From: JAUUSJ01 sp051880475 | GTDB taxonomy: Bacteria > Bacillota > Clostridia > Lachnospirales > Lachnospiraceae | DNA length: 14,849 nt | Direction: 5' to 3' | Assembly: GCA_051880475.1 (NCBI GenBank) | Contig: JBJEOA010000021.1 | Span: 1 to 14,849 of the forward strand | Shown here: positions 7,572 to 14,551 of the stretch, one piece after another | How the letters are laid out: each line of letters opens with the position of its first letter | Numbering within the stretch: the stretch's first letter is position 1 | Notes under the pieces: generated by a model | Seen by the model: only the letters and a program-made list of their open reading frames with translations | What the model was told of the DNA's origin: nothing | Database searches by the model: none | Program-made: the position numbers and the translations under genes

Positions 7572-9380
7572 ATGAAGAACGAAAATTATAGAATTACCCA
7601 ATATTCTGTAAATGGAATTTTGGCAGACGTGGAGGGGAATAAAATTGCTGTTCCAGAATTGCAGCGTCCTTTTGTTTGGAAGGATAAACAAGTAAGAGAT
7701 TTAATGGATTCTCTCTACCGCGGGTATCCAATTGGATACTTGATTGTATGGCAAAATTCTACAGTAAAAGTACGTTTTGGAAAACAGGCAGCTGGAAAGA
7801 AGATTTTGATTGATGGTCAGCAAAGAATTACTGCCTTAATGGCGGCGATTTTAGGAAGAGAAGTCTTAGATGACGCTTATCATGTGAGAAAAATACAAAT
7901 TGCATTTAATCCATTTCCAGAAGCAGGAGAGGAACAGTTTGCTGTGTGGGAGGAAAAATTATCAGAAGATAAGAGATGGATTCAAGATATCTCGGAAATT
8001 TTTAAGAGAGGATTTTCATATCGGCGTTTTGAAAATGAGTACGTGAAGGAAAATCCAAGAGTCAATACAAGAGAGTTGGATGCTAAAATTACGCAATTGA
8101 AAAATATAGCGACAAATGATGTGGGAGTGATTGAACTTTCTTTCCTTCTTGATATTGATATTGTGACAGAAATTTTTATTCGTATTAATACTCAGGGAAA
8201 ACCACTTACTCAGGAAGATTTTGCTATGTCTAAAATTTCTGTTTTCGAGAATAATGAGGGAGATGACCTTCGAAAGACAATCGATTATTTTTGCCATTTA
8301 TGTTATGAGCCGTCTTTTATTAAGGTTCTTGAGGATGGAGAAAAACAATTTTTAGATTCGGAGTGTGGAAAACAAATTTTATGGACAGGAAAAGTTTCCC
8401 AACAATTTTTTGTTCCTTCCTACGGAGATTTATTAAAAACCGTATGTCTTTGTCAGTTTGGAAAGGGAAAAATAGGAGACCTTGTACAGATTTTATCTGG
8501 AAAAGATGCAAAGTCCAATACTGTAAATATGGATAAGGCTAAGGAAGGTTTTTCAAAACTTAGGGAGGGTGTTTTTTCCTATGTGAAGAAAGAAAATTTT
8601 TTGAGTTTTATAGAGGCAATTAAAGAGACTGGATTTATCACAGAAAAAATGCTTCCTTCTCACAGTATTTTAAATTATCTTTACGCTTTTTACTTGAAGG
8701 TAATAGAAGTTTCTGATATGAATTTAGAAGAAAGAAAATCTTTTATGAGACGTTGGTTTATTATGTCTATTATAACTGGAAGATATCAGGGAACGACGGA
8801 AACTGCGATTATAAAAGATATTCAAAGTGTAGAAGAAAAAAATCCAAAAGATGTGCTAGAGGGGATTGAAAAAAAATCTTTAAGTGATAGTTTCTTCCAG
8901 TCTACATTAAAGGATAAACTAAAATTGACTGGAACAAGAAGTGTTTTTTATTCTATTTATTTAGCGACACTTATTCGCACTAATACAAAGGCTCTATATA
9001 GTAAAGAGATTTTAGTGAAAGATTTACTTGAAGAAAAAGTGGATAAAACTCTTTTATTTACGAAGGCATATTTACAAAAGCATAATGCGAAGGGAGATGC
9101 AACGGAGCTTGCTAATACAGTTTTTATTGATAAAGATGTCAAGACTGCATTAAAACGAAAAGCACCGAATGAGTATGGAGAGATTTTGTTGGAATACTGT
9201 GAGAGAGGAACTGCGATTGGAAAAGAAATAGTAACAAGAGAAGAATTATTGGAAAGCATGAAAGAAAACTGTATTCCAAAGACGATATTTACAATGGATA
9301 CGACTCAATTTCCGCTCTTTTTGGAAGTGAGAAGGAAGATGATGGCGGAAAAAATTCGAGATTACTATAGAGGACTTTAA
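7572..9380 (+). CDS. DUF262 (GmrS/ParB-like) domain protein with degenerate HNH-like C-terminus
   Basis: This 602-residue protein has an N-terminal DUF262 domain: ELQRPFVWK at residues 29-37, PIGYLIVW, the family motif DGQQR at 81-85, and RINTQGKPL at 204-212. DUF262 proteins include the NTP-hydrolysing GmrS half of type IV restriction enzymes and stand-alone anti-phage proteins. The C-terminus keeps the outline of the region that in relatives carries an HNH nuclease (LLFTKAYLQKH from 494, then ELANTVFIDKD and KAPNEYGEIL). However, the expected HH in an HHIFPKAYL-like motif is absent. GGAGG (7562-7566) lies 5 nt before ATG 7572; ATG 7560 has no such site. The gene stands alone between codY and rpsB, with a terminator before it and the rpsB promoter after it, so it is probably an inserted accessory gene. 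Its target is unknown. Confidence 0.85.
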   Translation: MKNENYRITQYSVNGILADVEGNKIAVPELQRPFVWKDKQVRDLMDSLYRGYPIGYLIVWQNSTVKVRFGKQAAGKKILIDGQQRITALMAAILGREVLDDAYHVRKIQIAFNPFPEAGEEQFAVWEEKLSEDKRWIQDISEIFKRGFSYRRFENEYVKENPRVNTRELDAKITQLKNIATNDVGVIELSFLLDIDIVTEIFIRINTQGKPLTQEDFAMSKISVFENNEGDDLRKTIDYFCHLCYEPSFIKVLEDGEKQFLDSECGKQILWTGKVSQQFFVPSYGDLLKTVCLCQFGKGKIGDLVQILSGKDAKSNTVNMDKAKEGFSKLREGVFSYVKKENFLSFIEAIKETGFITEKMLPSHSILNYLYAFYLKVIEVSDMNLEERKSFMRRWFIMSIITGRYQGTTETAIIKDIQSVEEKNPKDVLEGIEKKSLSDSFFQSTLKDKLKLTGTRSVFYSIYLATLIRTNTKALYSKEILVKDLLEEKVDKTLLFTKAYLQKHNAKGDATELANTVFIDKDVKTALKRKAPNEYGEILLEYCERGTAIGKEIVTREELLESMKENCIPKTIFTMDTTQFPLFLEVRRKMMAEKIRDYYRGL

Positions 9381-9404
9381 GCGTCTTGGGCGGAGATTTT
9401 TGGT

Positions 9405-9436
9405 GACTTGTCTTTGAGAGGAAAGTCTGGTTTTTT
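9405..9436 (+). terminator. Candidate terminator after the DUF262 gene
   Basis: GACTT (9405-9409) pairs with AAGTC (9423-9427), with a short inner TCT/AGA pairing, and a run of six T follows at 9431-9436. The stem is weak, so efficiency is doubtful. Confidence 0.4.
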
Positions 9437-9509
9437 CTAAAAATTTATGAATAGATGTGATGATAATAAATATTATAAATATGTCGAGTATGATGCTGGA
9501 AAATAATGC

Positions 9510-9538
9510 TTGCATATGCGAAATAAATATGGTATAAT
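9510..9538 (+). promoter_or_regulatory. Strong promoter of rpsB
   Basis: TTGCAT (-35, 9510-9515) and a perfect TATAAT (-10, 9533-9538) are 17 bp apart, with a TGG extension before the -10. The transcript would start near 9545, giving a leader of about 134 nt. Confidence 0.8.
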
Positions 9539-9544
9539 ACCAAA

Positions 9545-9678
9545 GTCAGTGTGAAGCAAAGAATTTCATACTCTGATGGAAACAAATAACACACGCTGTT
9601 GGATTGTTTAAGTTGGTGCCAAGATGGTCACTTAAAGGAGTGAAAACAGCGGAAGAACAACCAAAAAGGAGAAATACA
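9545..9678 (+). promoter_or_regulatory. Structured 5' leader of rpsB, candidate S2 autoregulatory RNA
   Basis: The untranslated leader can form three helices. The first pairs GTCAG (9545-9549) with CTGAT near 9573-9577 and continues imperfectly. The second is a perfect 7-bp outer stem, CGCTGTT (9594-9600) with AACAGCG (9645-9651). The third, nested inside it, is a perfect 7-bp stem, TTTAAGT (9607-9613) with ACTTAAA (9630-9636), closing a 16-nt loop that contains TGGTGCCAAGATGG. Nested perfect stems just upstream of a ribosomal protein gene are typical of r-protein feedback leaders. I cannot assign it to a named RNA family. The ribosome binding site itself (9667-9671) lies outside the helices. 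Confidence 0.55.
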
Positions 9679-10404
9679 ATGAGCGTAATTTCAATGAAAC
9701 AGTTATTAGAAGCAGGTGTTCATTTTGGACATCAGACAAGAAGATGGAACCCTAAAATGGCTCCTTATATCTACACAGAGCGTAATGGAATCTATATCAT
9801 CGACTTACAGAAATCTGTAGGAATGGTAGATGACGCTTACAATGCAGTAAAAGATTGTGTTGCAAACGGTGGAAAAGTTTTATTTGTAGGAACTAAAAAA
9901 CAGGCTCAAGATTCTATCAAGGCAGAGGCAGAGCGTTGTGGAATGTACTATGTAAACCAGAGATGGTTAGGTGGTATGTTAACAAACTTCAAGACAATCC
10001 AGTCTAGAATTCAGCAGTTAAAGAAAATCGAAGAGATGCAGGAAGATGGAACATTTGATGTTCTTCCTAAGAAAGAAGTAATTGAGCTTAAAAAGCAGAT
10101 GGAAAAATTACAGAAAAACTTAGGTGGAATCAAAGAGATGAAAGAAATTCCTGATATGATTTTCGTAGTTGACCCAAGAAAAGAAAGAATTTGTATTCAG
10201 GAAGCGCATACTCTTGGTATTCCATTAGTAGGTATTGCTGATACAAACTGTGATCCAGAAGAATTAGATTACGTAATTCCAGGAAATGACGATGCAATCC
10301 GTGCTGTTAAATTAATCGTTTCTAAGATGGCAGATGCTGTTATCGAGGCAAACCAGGGTATGGATGCAGCAGATGTTGAAGAAGTAGAAGAAGACGCTGA
10401 GTAA
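9679..10404 (+). CDS. rpsB: 30S ribosomal protein S2
   Basis: This 241-residue S2 protein, a late-assembling component of the 30S head/body junction, is complete. Signatures include LLEAGVHFGHQTRRWNPKM at the N-terminus, GKVLFVGTKKQAQ, YVNQRWLGGMLTNFKT, and PDMIFVVDPRKE...GIPLVGIADTNCDP. It has an acidic C-terminal tail (VEEVEEDAE). ATG 9679 follows AAGGAG with 7-nt spacing; the longer open frame from 9604 merely reads through the structured leader and is not S2-like. Codon use is more biased than in the neighbouring genes, as expected for high expression. tsf lies 102 bp downstream behind a hairpin that may reduce read-through. Confidence 0.98.
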   Translation: MSVISMKQLLEAGVHFGHQTRRWNPKMAPYIYTERNGIYIIDLQKSVGMVDDAYNAVKDCVANGGKVLFVGTKKQAQDSIKAEAERCGMYYVNQRWLGGMLTNFKTIQSRIQQLKKIEEMQEDGTFDVLPKKEVIELKKQMEKLQKNLGGIKEMKEIPDMIFVVDPRKERICIQEAHTLGIPLVGIADTNCDPEELDYVIPGNDDAIRAVKLIVSKMADAVIEANQGMDAADVEEVEEDAE

Positions 10405-10440
10405 TTTTTACGCAATTACGCAAGTGACTTACAATAATAC

Positions 10441-10472
10441 GTACCCTGGCCTTTGGCTAGGGTACTTTTAGT
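10441..10472 (+). terminator. Attenuator/terminator hairpin between rpsB and tsf
   Basis: GTACCCT (10441-10447) pairs with AGGGTAC (10459-10465). Inside this, GCC pairs with GGC around a TTT loop, separated by one G-T pair. TTTTAGT follows. The short, interrupted T-run suggests partial termination, which would set the S2:EF-Ts transcript ratio. No tsf promoter is obvious in the 102-bp gap. Confidence 0.65.
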
Positions 10473-10506
10473 AATGAGACTATAAATTGCAATGGAGGAA
10501 AAAACA

Positions 10507-11439
10507 ATGGCTATTACAGCAAAGATGGTAAAAGAGTTAAGAGAGATGACTGGTGCAGGAATGATGGACTGCAAGAAAGCTTTAACAGAGACTAACGGTG
10601 ATATGGATAAAGCTATTGAAGTTTTAAGAGAAAAAGGACAGGCTAAAGCTGTTAAAAAAGCTGGAAGAATTGCAGCAGAAGGTTTAGTAGCTACAACAGT
10701 TAGCGAAGACGGAAAGAAAGCAGCTATCGTTGAAGTAAACTCTGAGACAGACTTCGTAGCTAAAAATGATATGTTCCAGGCATATGTTGCAGAAGTTGCA
10801 GCACAGGCACTCACTACAGACGCAGCAGATATCGACGCTTTCTTAGCAGAGACATGGGCAGCAGATACTACAAAGACTGTAAAAGATGCTTTAACAGAGA
10901 AAATTTCTGTCATTGGAGAGAACTTAAATATCAGAAGATTTGCACAGGTTGAGGCAGCTGACGGATTTGTAGCTTCCTATATCCATGCAGGTGGAAAAAT
11001 TGGTGTATTAGTAGAAGTTGCAACAGATGTTGTGAATGATGCTGTAAAAGAGATGGGTAAAAACATTGCTATGCAGGCAGCTGCTTTAAAACCAGTTTAC
11101 ACAAGCAGAGCAGAAGTTGATCAGGCTTATATCGAGAAAGAGAAAGAAGTATTAACAGCTCAGGCTAAAAACGAGAAACCAGACGCTAACGACAAGATCA
11201 TCAACGGTATGGTTATGGGACGTATCAACAAAGAGTTAAAAGAGATTTGTCTCTTAGACCAGGTATACGTTAAAGCAGAAGATGGAAAACAGGCTGTTTC
11301 TAAATATGTAGAGCAGGTTGCTAAAGAGAACGGCGCTAAGATTACAATCAAGAGCTTCGTTCGCTTTGAGACAGGAGAAGGAATCGAGAAAAAACAAGAA
11401 GATTTCGCTGCTGAGGTAGCTGCTCAGATGGGAATGTAA
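10507..11439 (+). CDS. tsf: Translation elongation factor Ts
   Basis: This 310-residue EF-Ts catalyses GDP/GTP exchange on EF-Tu. The N-terminal UBA-like domain (ITAKMVKELREMTGAGMMDC, residues 3-22) and the EF-Tu contact motif SETDFVAKND (from residue 79) are intact, as is the paired core domain with YIHAGGKIGVLVEV and EIALQ-equivalent NIAMQAAA. ATG 10507 has GGAGG at 10494-10498 with 8-nt spacing; the upstream ATG 10492 overlaps that site. It follows rpsB in the usual order. In most Firmicutes pyrH and frr come next; here a terminator and mobile-element debris follow instead. Confidence 0.98.
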   Translation: MAITAKMVKELREMTGAGMMDCKKALTETNGDMDKAIEVLREKGQAKAVKKAGRIAAEGLVATTVSEDGKKAAIVEVNSETDFVAKNDMFQAYVAEVAAQALTTDAADIDAFLAETWAADTTKTVKDALTEKISVIGENLNIRRFAQVEAADGFVASYIHAGGKIGVLVEVATDVVNDAVKEMGKNIAMQAAALKPVYTSRAEVDQAYIEKEKEVLTAQAKNEKPDANDKIINGMVMGRINKELKEICLLDQVYVKAEDGKQAVSKYVEQVAKENGAKITIKSFVRFETGEGIEKKQEDFAAEVAAQMGM

Positions 11440-11477
11440 GTACGTTTGGCGAAGTTTACACAACAACATGCGAAAAG

Positions 11478-11497
11478 CCCACTCTTTCAGGTGTGGG
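11478..11497 (+). repeat. Imperfect hairpin, possible IS-end relic
   Basis: CCCAC (11478-11482) pairs with GTGGG (11493-11497), with a T-T mismatch and a further C-G pair inside. It is preceded by CGAAAAG and followed by ATGGATAG. This resembles the subterminal hairpin and flanks of IS200/IS605-type right ends and also the one at the left edge of the window, but no transposase or tnpB is nearby. It may also just be a structured 3' UTR of tsf. Confidence 0.25.
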
Positions 11498-11547
11498 ATG
11501 GATAGTACAGACGGCTTATACATGTATATAATATGAAACTCAAAAAT

Positions 11548-11575
11548 AAGGCTGTAGAGTAAAATCTACAGCCTT
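11548..11575 (-). terminator. Strong terminator, convergent between tsf and the Rpn-like fragment
   Basis: A perfect 11-bp stem, AAGGCTGTAGA (11548-11558) with TCTACAGCCTT (11565-11575), closes a 6-nt loop. On the minus strand it is followed by ATTTTTG and begins 4 bp after the stop of the Rpn-like fragment, so it is chiefly that gene's terminator. It could also stop plus-strand transcripts from tsf, with a weaker U-tract on that side. Confidence 0.8.
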
Positions 11576-11579
11576 AAAA

Positions 11580-11909
11580 TTATTGTTTTAATAACCATTT
11601 TTTTACAATAGTTATATTTGTATTTACCGCTCTCGCAATATCATCAATGGACATTCCCATTTCTGCTAATGTTATAGCAGTTTCTTTTTTTGCATTTATT
11701 CTTCCCTCGGCTCTACCAGCTTCTCTCGCTTCTTCCTGTTTTACTTGCATATCCTTTTCATAGCTATACTCCATTGTCAACATATTACGCACCTCACTTC
11801 CTTTTCGTTTCAGATATTCCACTAAAATCCCATTCTCAATGCAATCATTGATGGCATCTTTAATTGCTGTTTTACTCCCCTTTTTTGACACTTCCTCACT
11901 AAGTTTCAA
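11580..11909 (-). pseudogene. C-terminal fragment of an Rpn/PD-(D/E)XK nuclease family transposase
   Basis: The 109-residue frame resembles the C-terminal third of Rpn-type (recombination-promoting nuclease, PD-(D/E)XK) proteins, usually about 300 residues. Visible are AINDCIENGILVEYLKRKGSEV and MLTMEYSYEKD, a charged AREAGRAEGRINAKKE stretch, and a final helix-turn-helix-like tail with MGMSIDDIARAV. The nuclease core with its catalytic Asp/Glu-x-Lys is absent. The only start is a TTG at 11909, immediately preceded by an in-frame TAG, and no good ribosome site is seen. It is therefore most likely a decayed remnant rather than a working gene. Its terminator survives just downstream. Confidence 0.75.
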
Positions 11910-12086
11910 CTAAATATTATAAATTAATTATAACATACGGACTAAATAAAGTGCAAGTCGAGAAAAAAGAAAGGGAAGGTATAAAAACTGATGCATCATT
12001 TTTCATAGAGACGGAACTCCCTGCTTTCTGCGGATTTGCTGGGATACCGAAATCATTTAATTCCAGTTGAGGGCACGACTAAAAAC
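11910..12086. other. Intergenic stretch without recognised gene
   Basis: AT-rich at the left and more mixed from about 12005. A short frame around 12009-12066 reads ETELPAFCGFAGIPKSFNSS, which is protein-like but unrecognised and has no start. Another frame runs from about 12009 through the downstream hairpin to TGA 12138-12140. This may be debris of a deleted gene. Confidence 0.3.
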
Positions 12087-12130
12087 AGCTTCAAATCATT
12101 GAAAGTCAATGGTTTGGAGCTTTATTATTT
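12087..12130 (+). terminator. Orphan strong terminator hairpin
   Basis: A 16-bp stem runs 12087-12102 with 12106-12121, closed by the 3-nt loop AAG and containing two G-T pairs. The ends are AGCTTCAAAT and its partner GTTTGGAGCT. TTATTATTT follows. No plus-strand gene precedes it here, so it probably belonged to a lost gene, and it now insulates the WYL operon from upstream transcripts. Confidence 0.65.
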
Positions 12131-12150
12131 AGAAAAGTGATGAATCCAGA

Positions 12151-12207
12151 TGTAACACCTTTTTGTTTGGTGTATAATTAAACATGACATACAGGTGTCG
12201 TGTTACA
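12151..12207 (+). promoter_or_regulatory. Promoter and candidate operator of the WYL operon
   Basis: A perfect TATAAT (-10) lies at 12173-12178; the -35 (TGTAAC, 12151-12156, 16-bp spacing) is weak. Perfect 8-bp inverted arms TGTAACAC (12151-12158) and GTGTTACA (12200-12207) flank the -10 symmetrically. ACAGGTG is directly repeated at 12191-12197 and 12205-12211, and GGTGT also occurs at 12169-12173. Such arrangement fits binding by the adjacent regulator at its own promoter; this is inference. Confidence 0.5.
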
Positions 12208-12239
12208 GGTGGTATGATAAAACAGGAAGTGAAAGTGAT

Positions 12240-13160
12240 ATGAAAATAGATAGGCTTATCGGTATTCTCTCTATCCTTTTACAGGAAGAGAAAATAACTG
12301 CTCCGGAATTGGCGAAAAAGTTTGAGGTTTCAAGAAGAACAATAAACAGAGATATTGAAGATTTATGCAAAGCTGGTATTCCGATTTTTACATCACAGGG
12401 TGCAGGCGGTGGTATTAGCATAATGGATGGCTATAAGATGGATCGGACGATTCTGACATCTAAGGATATGCAGATGATCATGGCAGGTCTTCGAAGTCTT
12501 GACAGCGTAAGCGGCAGCCATTATTATGGGCAGCTTATGGAAAAACTCAAGGCTGGATCATCTGATTTTGTCAGTGGAAATGAGTCTATTCTTATCGACC
12601 TGTCATCATGGAATAAGGATTCTCTGTCACCAAAGATTGAACTGATTCAGGATGCTATCGAGCTTGGGAAGACACTAAAGTTTAAGTATTATGCTCCGGG
12701 CGGTAATACGGAGAGGGAAATGGAACCGTATTTTCTGATTTTCAAATGGTCAAGCTGGTACATCTATGGATATTGTCTGCTAAGGAACGACTATCGAATG
12801 TTCAAACTGAATCGAATGGCAGAGCTGGTGCATGCCAGAAATTTTGAAAAAAGAAGTGCAGTTCCAATGCCAGACTTATCAAATGAGAAGGTGTTTCCGC
12901 CACAGGCAAAAGTAAAAGCAGTTTTTCATTCGTCAATGAAATGGCATCTTATTGAAGAATATGGAATAGACTCTTTTGCAGAGATGCCGGATGGAAATCT
13001 TCTATTTGAACATGATTATGCGGATGATGAGGGGCTGTTGTCCTGGATACTTTCATGCAGAGACACGGTTACTGTTCTTGAACCGGAATCTATAAGGGAG
13101 GAACTGTTTCGTATCGCTTCTGAACTTGCAGAAAAATACAGGAAAGAAGGACAAAAATGA
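12240..13160 (+). CDS. YafY-type WYL-domain transcriptional regulator
   Basis: This 306-residue regulator has an N-terminal DeoR/HTH_11-like helix-turn-helix (residues ~1-55, with ITAPELAKKFEVSRRTINRD) followed by a short wing containing SQGAGGG. A central WYL domain (residues ~130-210) shows EREMEPYFLIFKWSSWYIYG with the WY pair at 173-174 and MFKLNRM. A C-terminal WCX-type extension follows. WYL domains bind small ligands or nucleic acid in other proteins; the ligand here is unknown. The start ATG 12240 is at the usual distance before IDRLIGILSIL; the nearest AGGA (12224-12227) is 12 nt away, so initiation may be modest. Its stop overlaps the next start (ATGA, 13157-13160). It heads a five-gene operon that it probably controls along with itself. 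Confidence 0.9.
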   Translation: MKIDRLIGILSILLQEEKITAPELAKKFEVSRRTINRDIEDLCKAGIPIFTSQGAGGGISIMDGYKMDRTILTSKDMQMIMAGLRSLDSVSGSHYYGQLMEKLKAGSSDFVSGNESILIDLSSWNKDSLSPKIELIQDAIELGKTLKFKYYAPGGNTEREMEPYFLIFKWSSWYIYGYCLLRNDYRMFKLNRMAELVHARNFEKRSAVPMPDLSNEKVFPPQAKVKAVFHSSMKWHLIEEYGIDSFAEMPDGNLLFEHDYADDEGLLSWILSCRDTVTVLEPESIREELFRIASELAEKYRKEGQK

Positions 13161-13783
13161 CAACGGTATATGTTTATGTAATGAATACAATGGCTGATTG
13201 GGAAATTGGCTACTGTCTTGCAGAACTTCATTCAAAAAGGTTTTTCAGGAAGGACGCCTGTGAGATTTCAGTTAAAACAGTATCTTTTTCAAAGGAGCCA
13301 GTGAAATCCATGGGAGGTCTTGCGATTGTTCCGGATATGACGTTAACGGATGTTCAGGCAAATAAAGATAATGTGCTGATTCTTCCCGGATCAGACAGTT
13401 GGAGGGAATCTGAAAATTTCCAGGTTCTTGAGATTGCTAAGCGGTTCTTAGAAGTCGGAGGACTGGTTGCTGCAATATGTGGAGCTACAGTAGCACTGGC
13501 AAATATCGGGATTTTGGATGATAAGAAGCACACGAGCAACGGAGTGGGTTTCTTAAATATGTTTTGCCCAGAGTATAAGGGAACCAACAATTATATTGAT
13601 AAGCCCGCTGTCAGGGATGGCAATTTGATAACTGCTGCAGCTACAGGTGCACTTGATATGGCAAGATTGATTTTGGAATACCTGGATGTATTTGGGGCAG
13701 CTACATTAGAACACTGGTATGCGTATTTCAGTACAGGCAACGCAAATGAATTTTTTGCTATGATGCAGAGCCTGCAGAAATAA
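13157..13783 (+). CDS. DJ-1/PfpI (type 1 glutamine amidotransferase-like) family protein
   Basis: This 208-residue cytoplasmic protein has the DJ-1/PfpI fold. A conserved acid sits in MADWE (E16), a nucleophile elbow Cys in AAICGATVALA (C108), and a His in KKHTSNG (H125). LILPGSDSWRE marks the strand preceding the active site. Family members include peptidase-, chaperone- and glyoxalase-III-like proteins and many of unknown activity, so no reaction can be named. The length is usual for the family. The start overlaps the WYL regulator stop by 4 bp, indicating translational coupling. Confidence 0.88.
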   Translation: MTTVYVYVMNTMADWEIGYCLAELHSKRFFRKDACEISVKTVSFSKEPVKSMGGLAIVPDMTLTDVQANKDNVLILPGSDSWRESENFQVLEIAKRFLEVGGLVAAICGATVALANIGILDDKKHTSNGVGFLNMFCPEYKGTNNYIDKPAVRDGNLITAAATGALDMARLILEYLDVFGAATLEHWYAYFSTGNANEFFAMMQSLQK

Positions 13784-13797
13784 GGAGTGGATGCGAA

Positions 13798-14190
13798 ATG
13801 AGACTAGACGGATTTGGAATTATGGTTGATGACATGGCGGTAATGGTCAGATTTTATCGTGATGTTTTAGGCTTTGAAATTAAGGAAGATGAGAATACAA
13901 CGAATGTTTTTCTTGAAAAGGATGGAACGCTGTTTCTTCTGTATAGAAAGACTGATTTTGAGAAGATGACAAACAGAAAGTTTTCGTACTGCAAAGGTGT
14001 GAATGGACATTATGAAATTGCGTTAAGCGTAGAAAACTTTGCTGCGGTAGATAAGATTTATGCAGAAGTTATTGCAGCCGGTGCTGAAAGTATTATGGAG
14101 CCAACCACAGAGCCTTGGGGACAGAGGACGTGCTATATTGCTGATCCGGAGGGAAATCTTATTGAAATCGGATCATTTAAGGAGACTTAG
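13798..14190 (+). CDS. VOC/glyoxalase superfamily protein
   Basis: This 130-residue protein has the paired beta-alpha-beta-beta-beta modules of the vicinal oxygen chelate fold. The first module is marked by VRFYRDVLGFEI (near 17-28), the second by GHYEIALSVENF and IADPEGNLIEIGSF at the end. The first-module position that often holds a metal-binding His (strand 1, GFGIMV) has none. Glu residues remain in HYEIAL and LIEIG, so metal chemistry is uncertain. VOC proteins range from glyoxalase and dioxygenases to drug-binding resistance proteins. AGGAG (13783-13787) lies 10 nt before ATG 13798, only 14 bp after the DJ-1-like gene. Confidence 0.87.
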   Translation: MRLDGFGIMVDDMAVMVRFYRDVLGFEIKEDENTTNVFLEKDGTLFLLYRKTDFEKMTNRKFSYCKGVNGHYEIALSVENFAAVDKIYAEVIAAGAESIMEPTTEPWGQRTCYIADPEGNLIEIGSFKET

Positions 14191-14193
14191 ATA

Positions 14194-14544
14194 ATGAAGA
14201 AATGGTATGATGAAGAATATAGATTTTCAATAGAGGTAACAGGTTTTCTGCGAGGTGACCATACAGAACACCTATGCAGGAATGGGGAAGAAATAGGTGA
14301 TAAATACACCTGTACCTACGGCTGTCCCGTGAATGAGCAGGGCTATGGAATATGTTCTAAAATGATGCAGATTCTTTATGGTGATATGCAGGCTGTTAGA
14401 AGTGGCGGAGATTTAACACTTGTTGGAGGAACTGAAGCGAATGTGAAGGACTATGTTTGTCCGGACGGATGTGTATGCTTTCGAATGACAGTCGAAAAGA
14501 CAGGCGCAGAGAATTTTTACAAAGGTAAATATTATCAGGAGTAG
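14194..14544 (+). CDS. TIGR04076 family Cys-rich protein
   Basis: This 116-residue protein resembles the uncharacterised TIGR04076 family. Features are the Cys pairs C40/C44 (CTYGC), C54 (GYGIC) and C89/C93/C95 (CPDGCVC), plus C28, making seven cysteines that could bind a metal or cluster; the motifs RGDHTE and RSGGDL are also present. Function is unknown. There is no signal peptide. GGAGA (14181-14185) stands 8 nt before ATG 14194, and the gene lies 3 bp after the VOC gene. The Cys-rich nature next to a DJ-1-like and a VOC protein hints at redox or reactive-molecule handling, which is only inference. Confidence 0.85.
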   Translation: MKKWYDEEYRFSIEVTGFLRGDHTEHLCRNGEEIGDKYTCTYGCPVNEQGYGICSKMMQILYGDMQAVRSGGDLTLVGGTEANVKDYVCPDGCVCFRMTVEKTGAENFYKGKYYQE

Positions 14545-14551
14545 AGAGAAA

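Noticed and set aside
9604..9678. N-terminal extension of rpsB
   Set aside because: It reads through the structured leader; the AGGAG site and S2 homology begin at 9679.
10416..10913. Minus-strand frame of 165 codons opposite tsf
   Set aside because: It is antisense to the well-supported tsf gene, low in complexity (Ala/Ser/Val-rich) and reflects codon bias of tsf.
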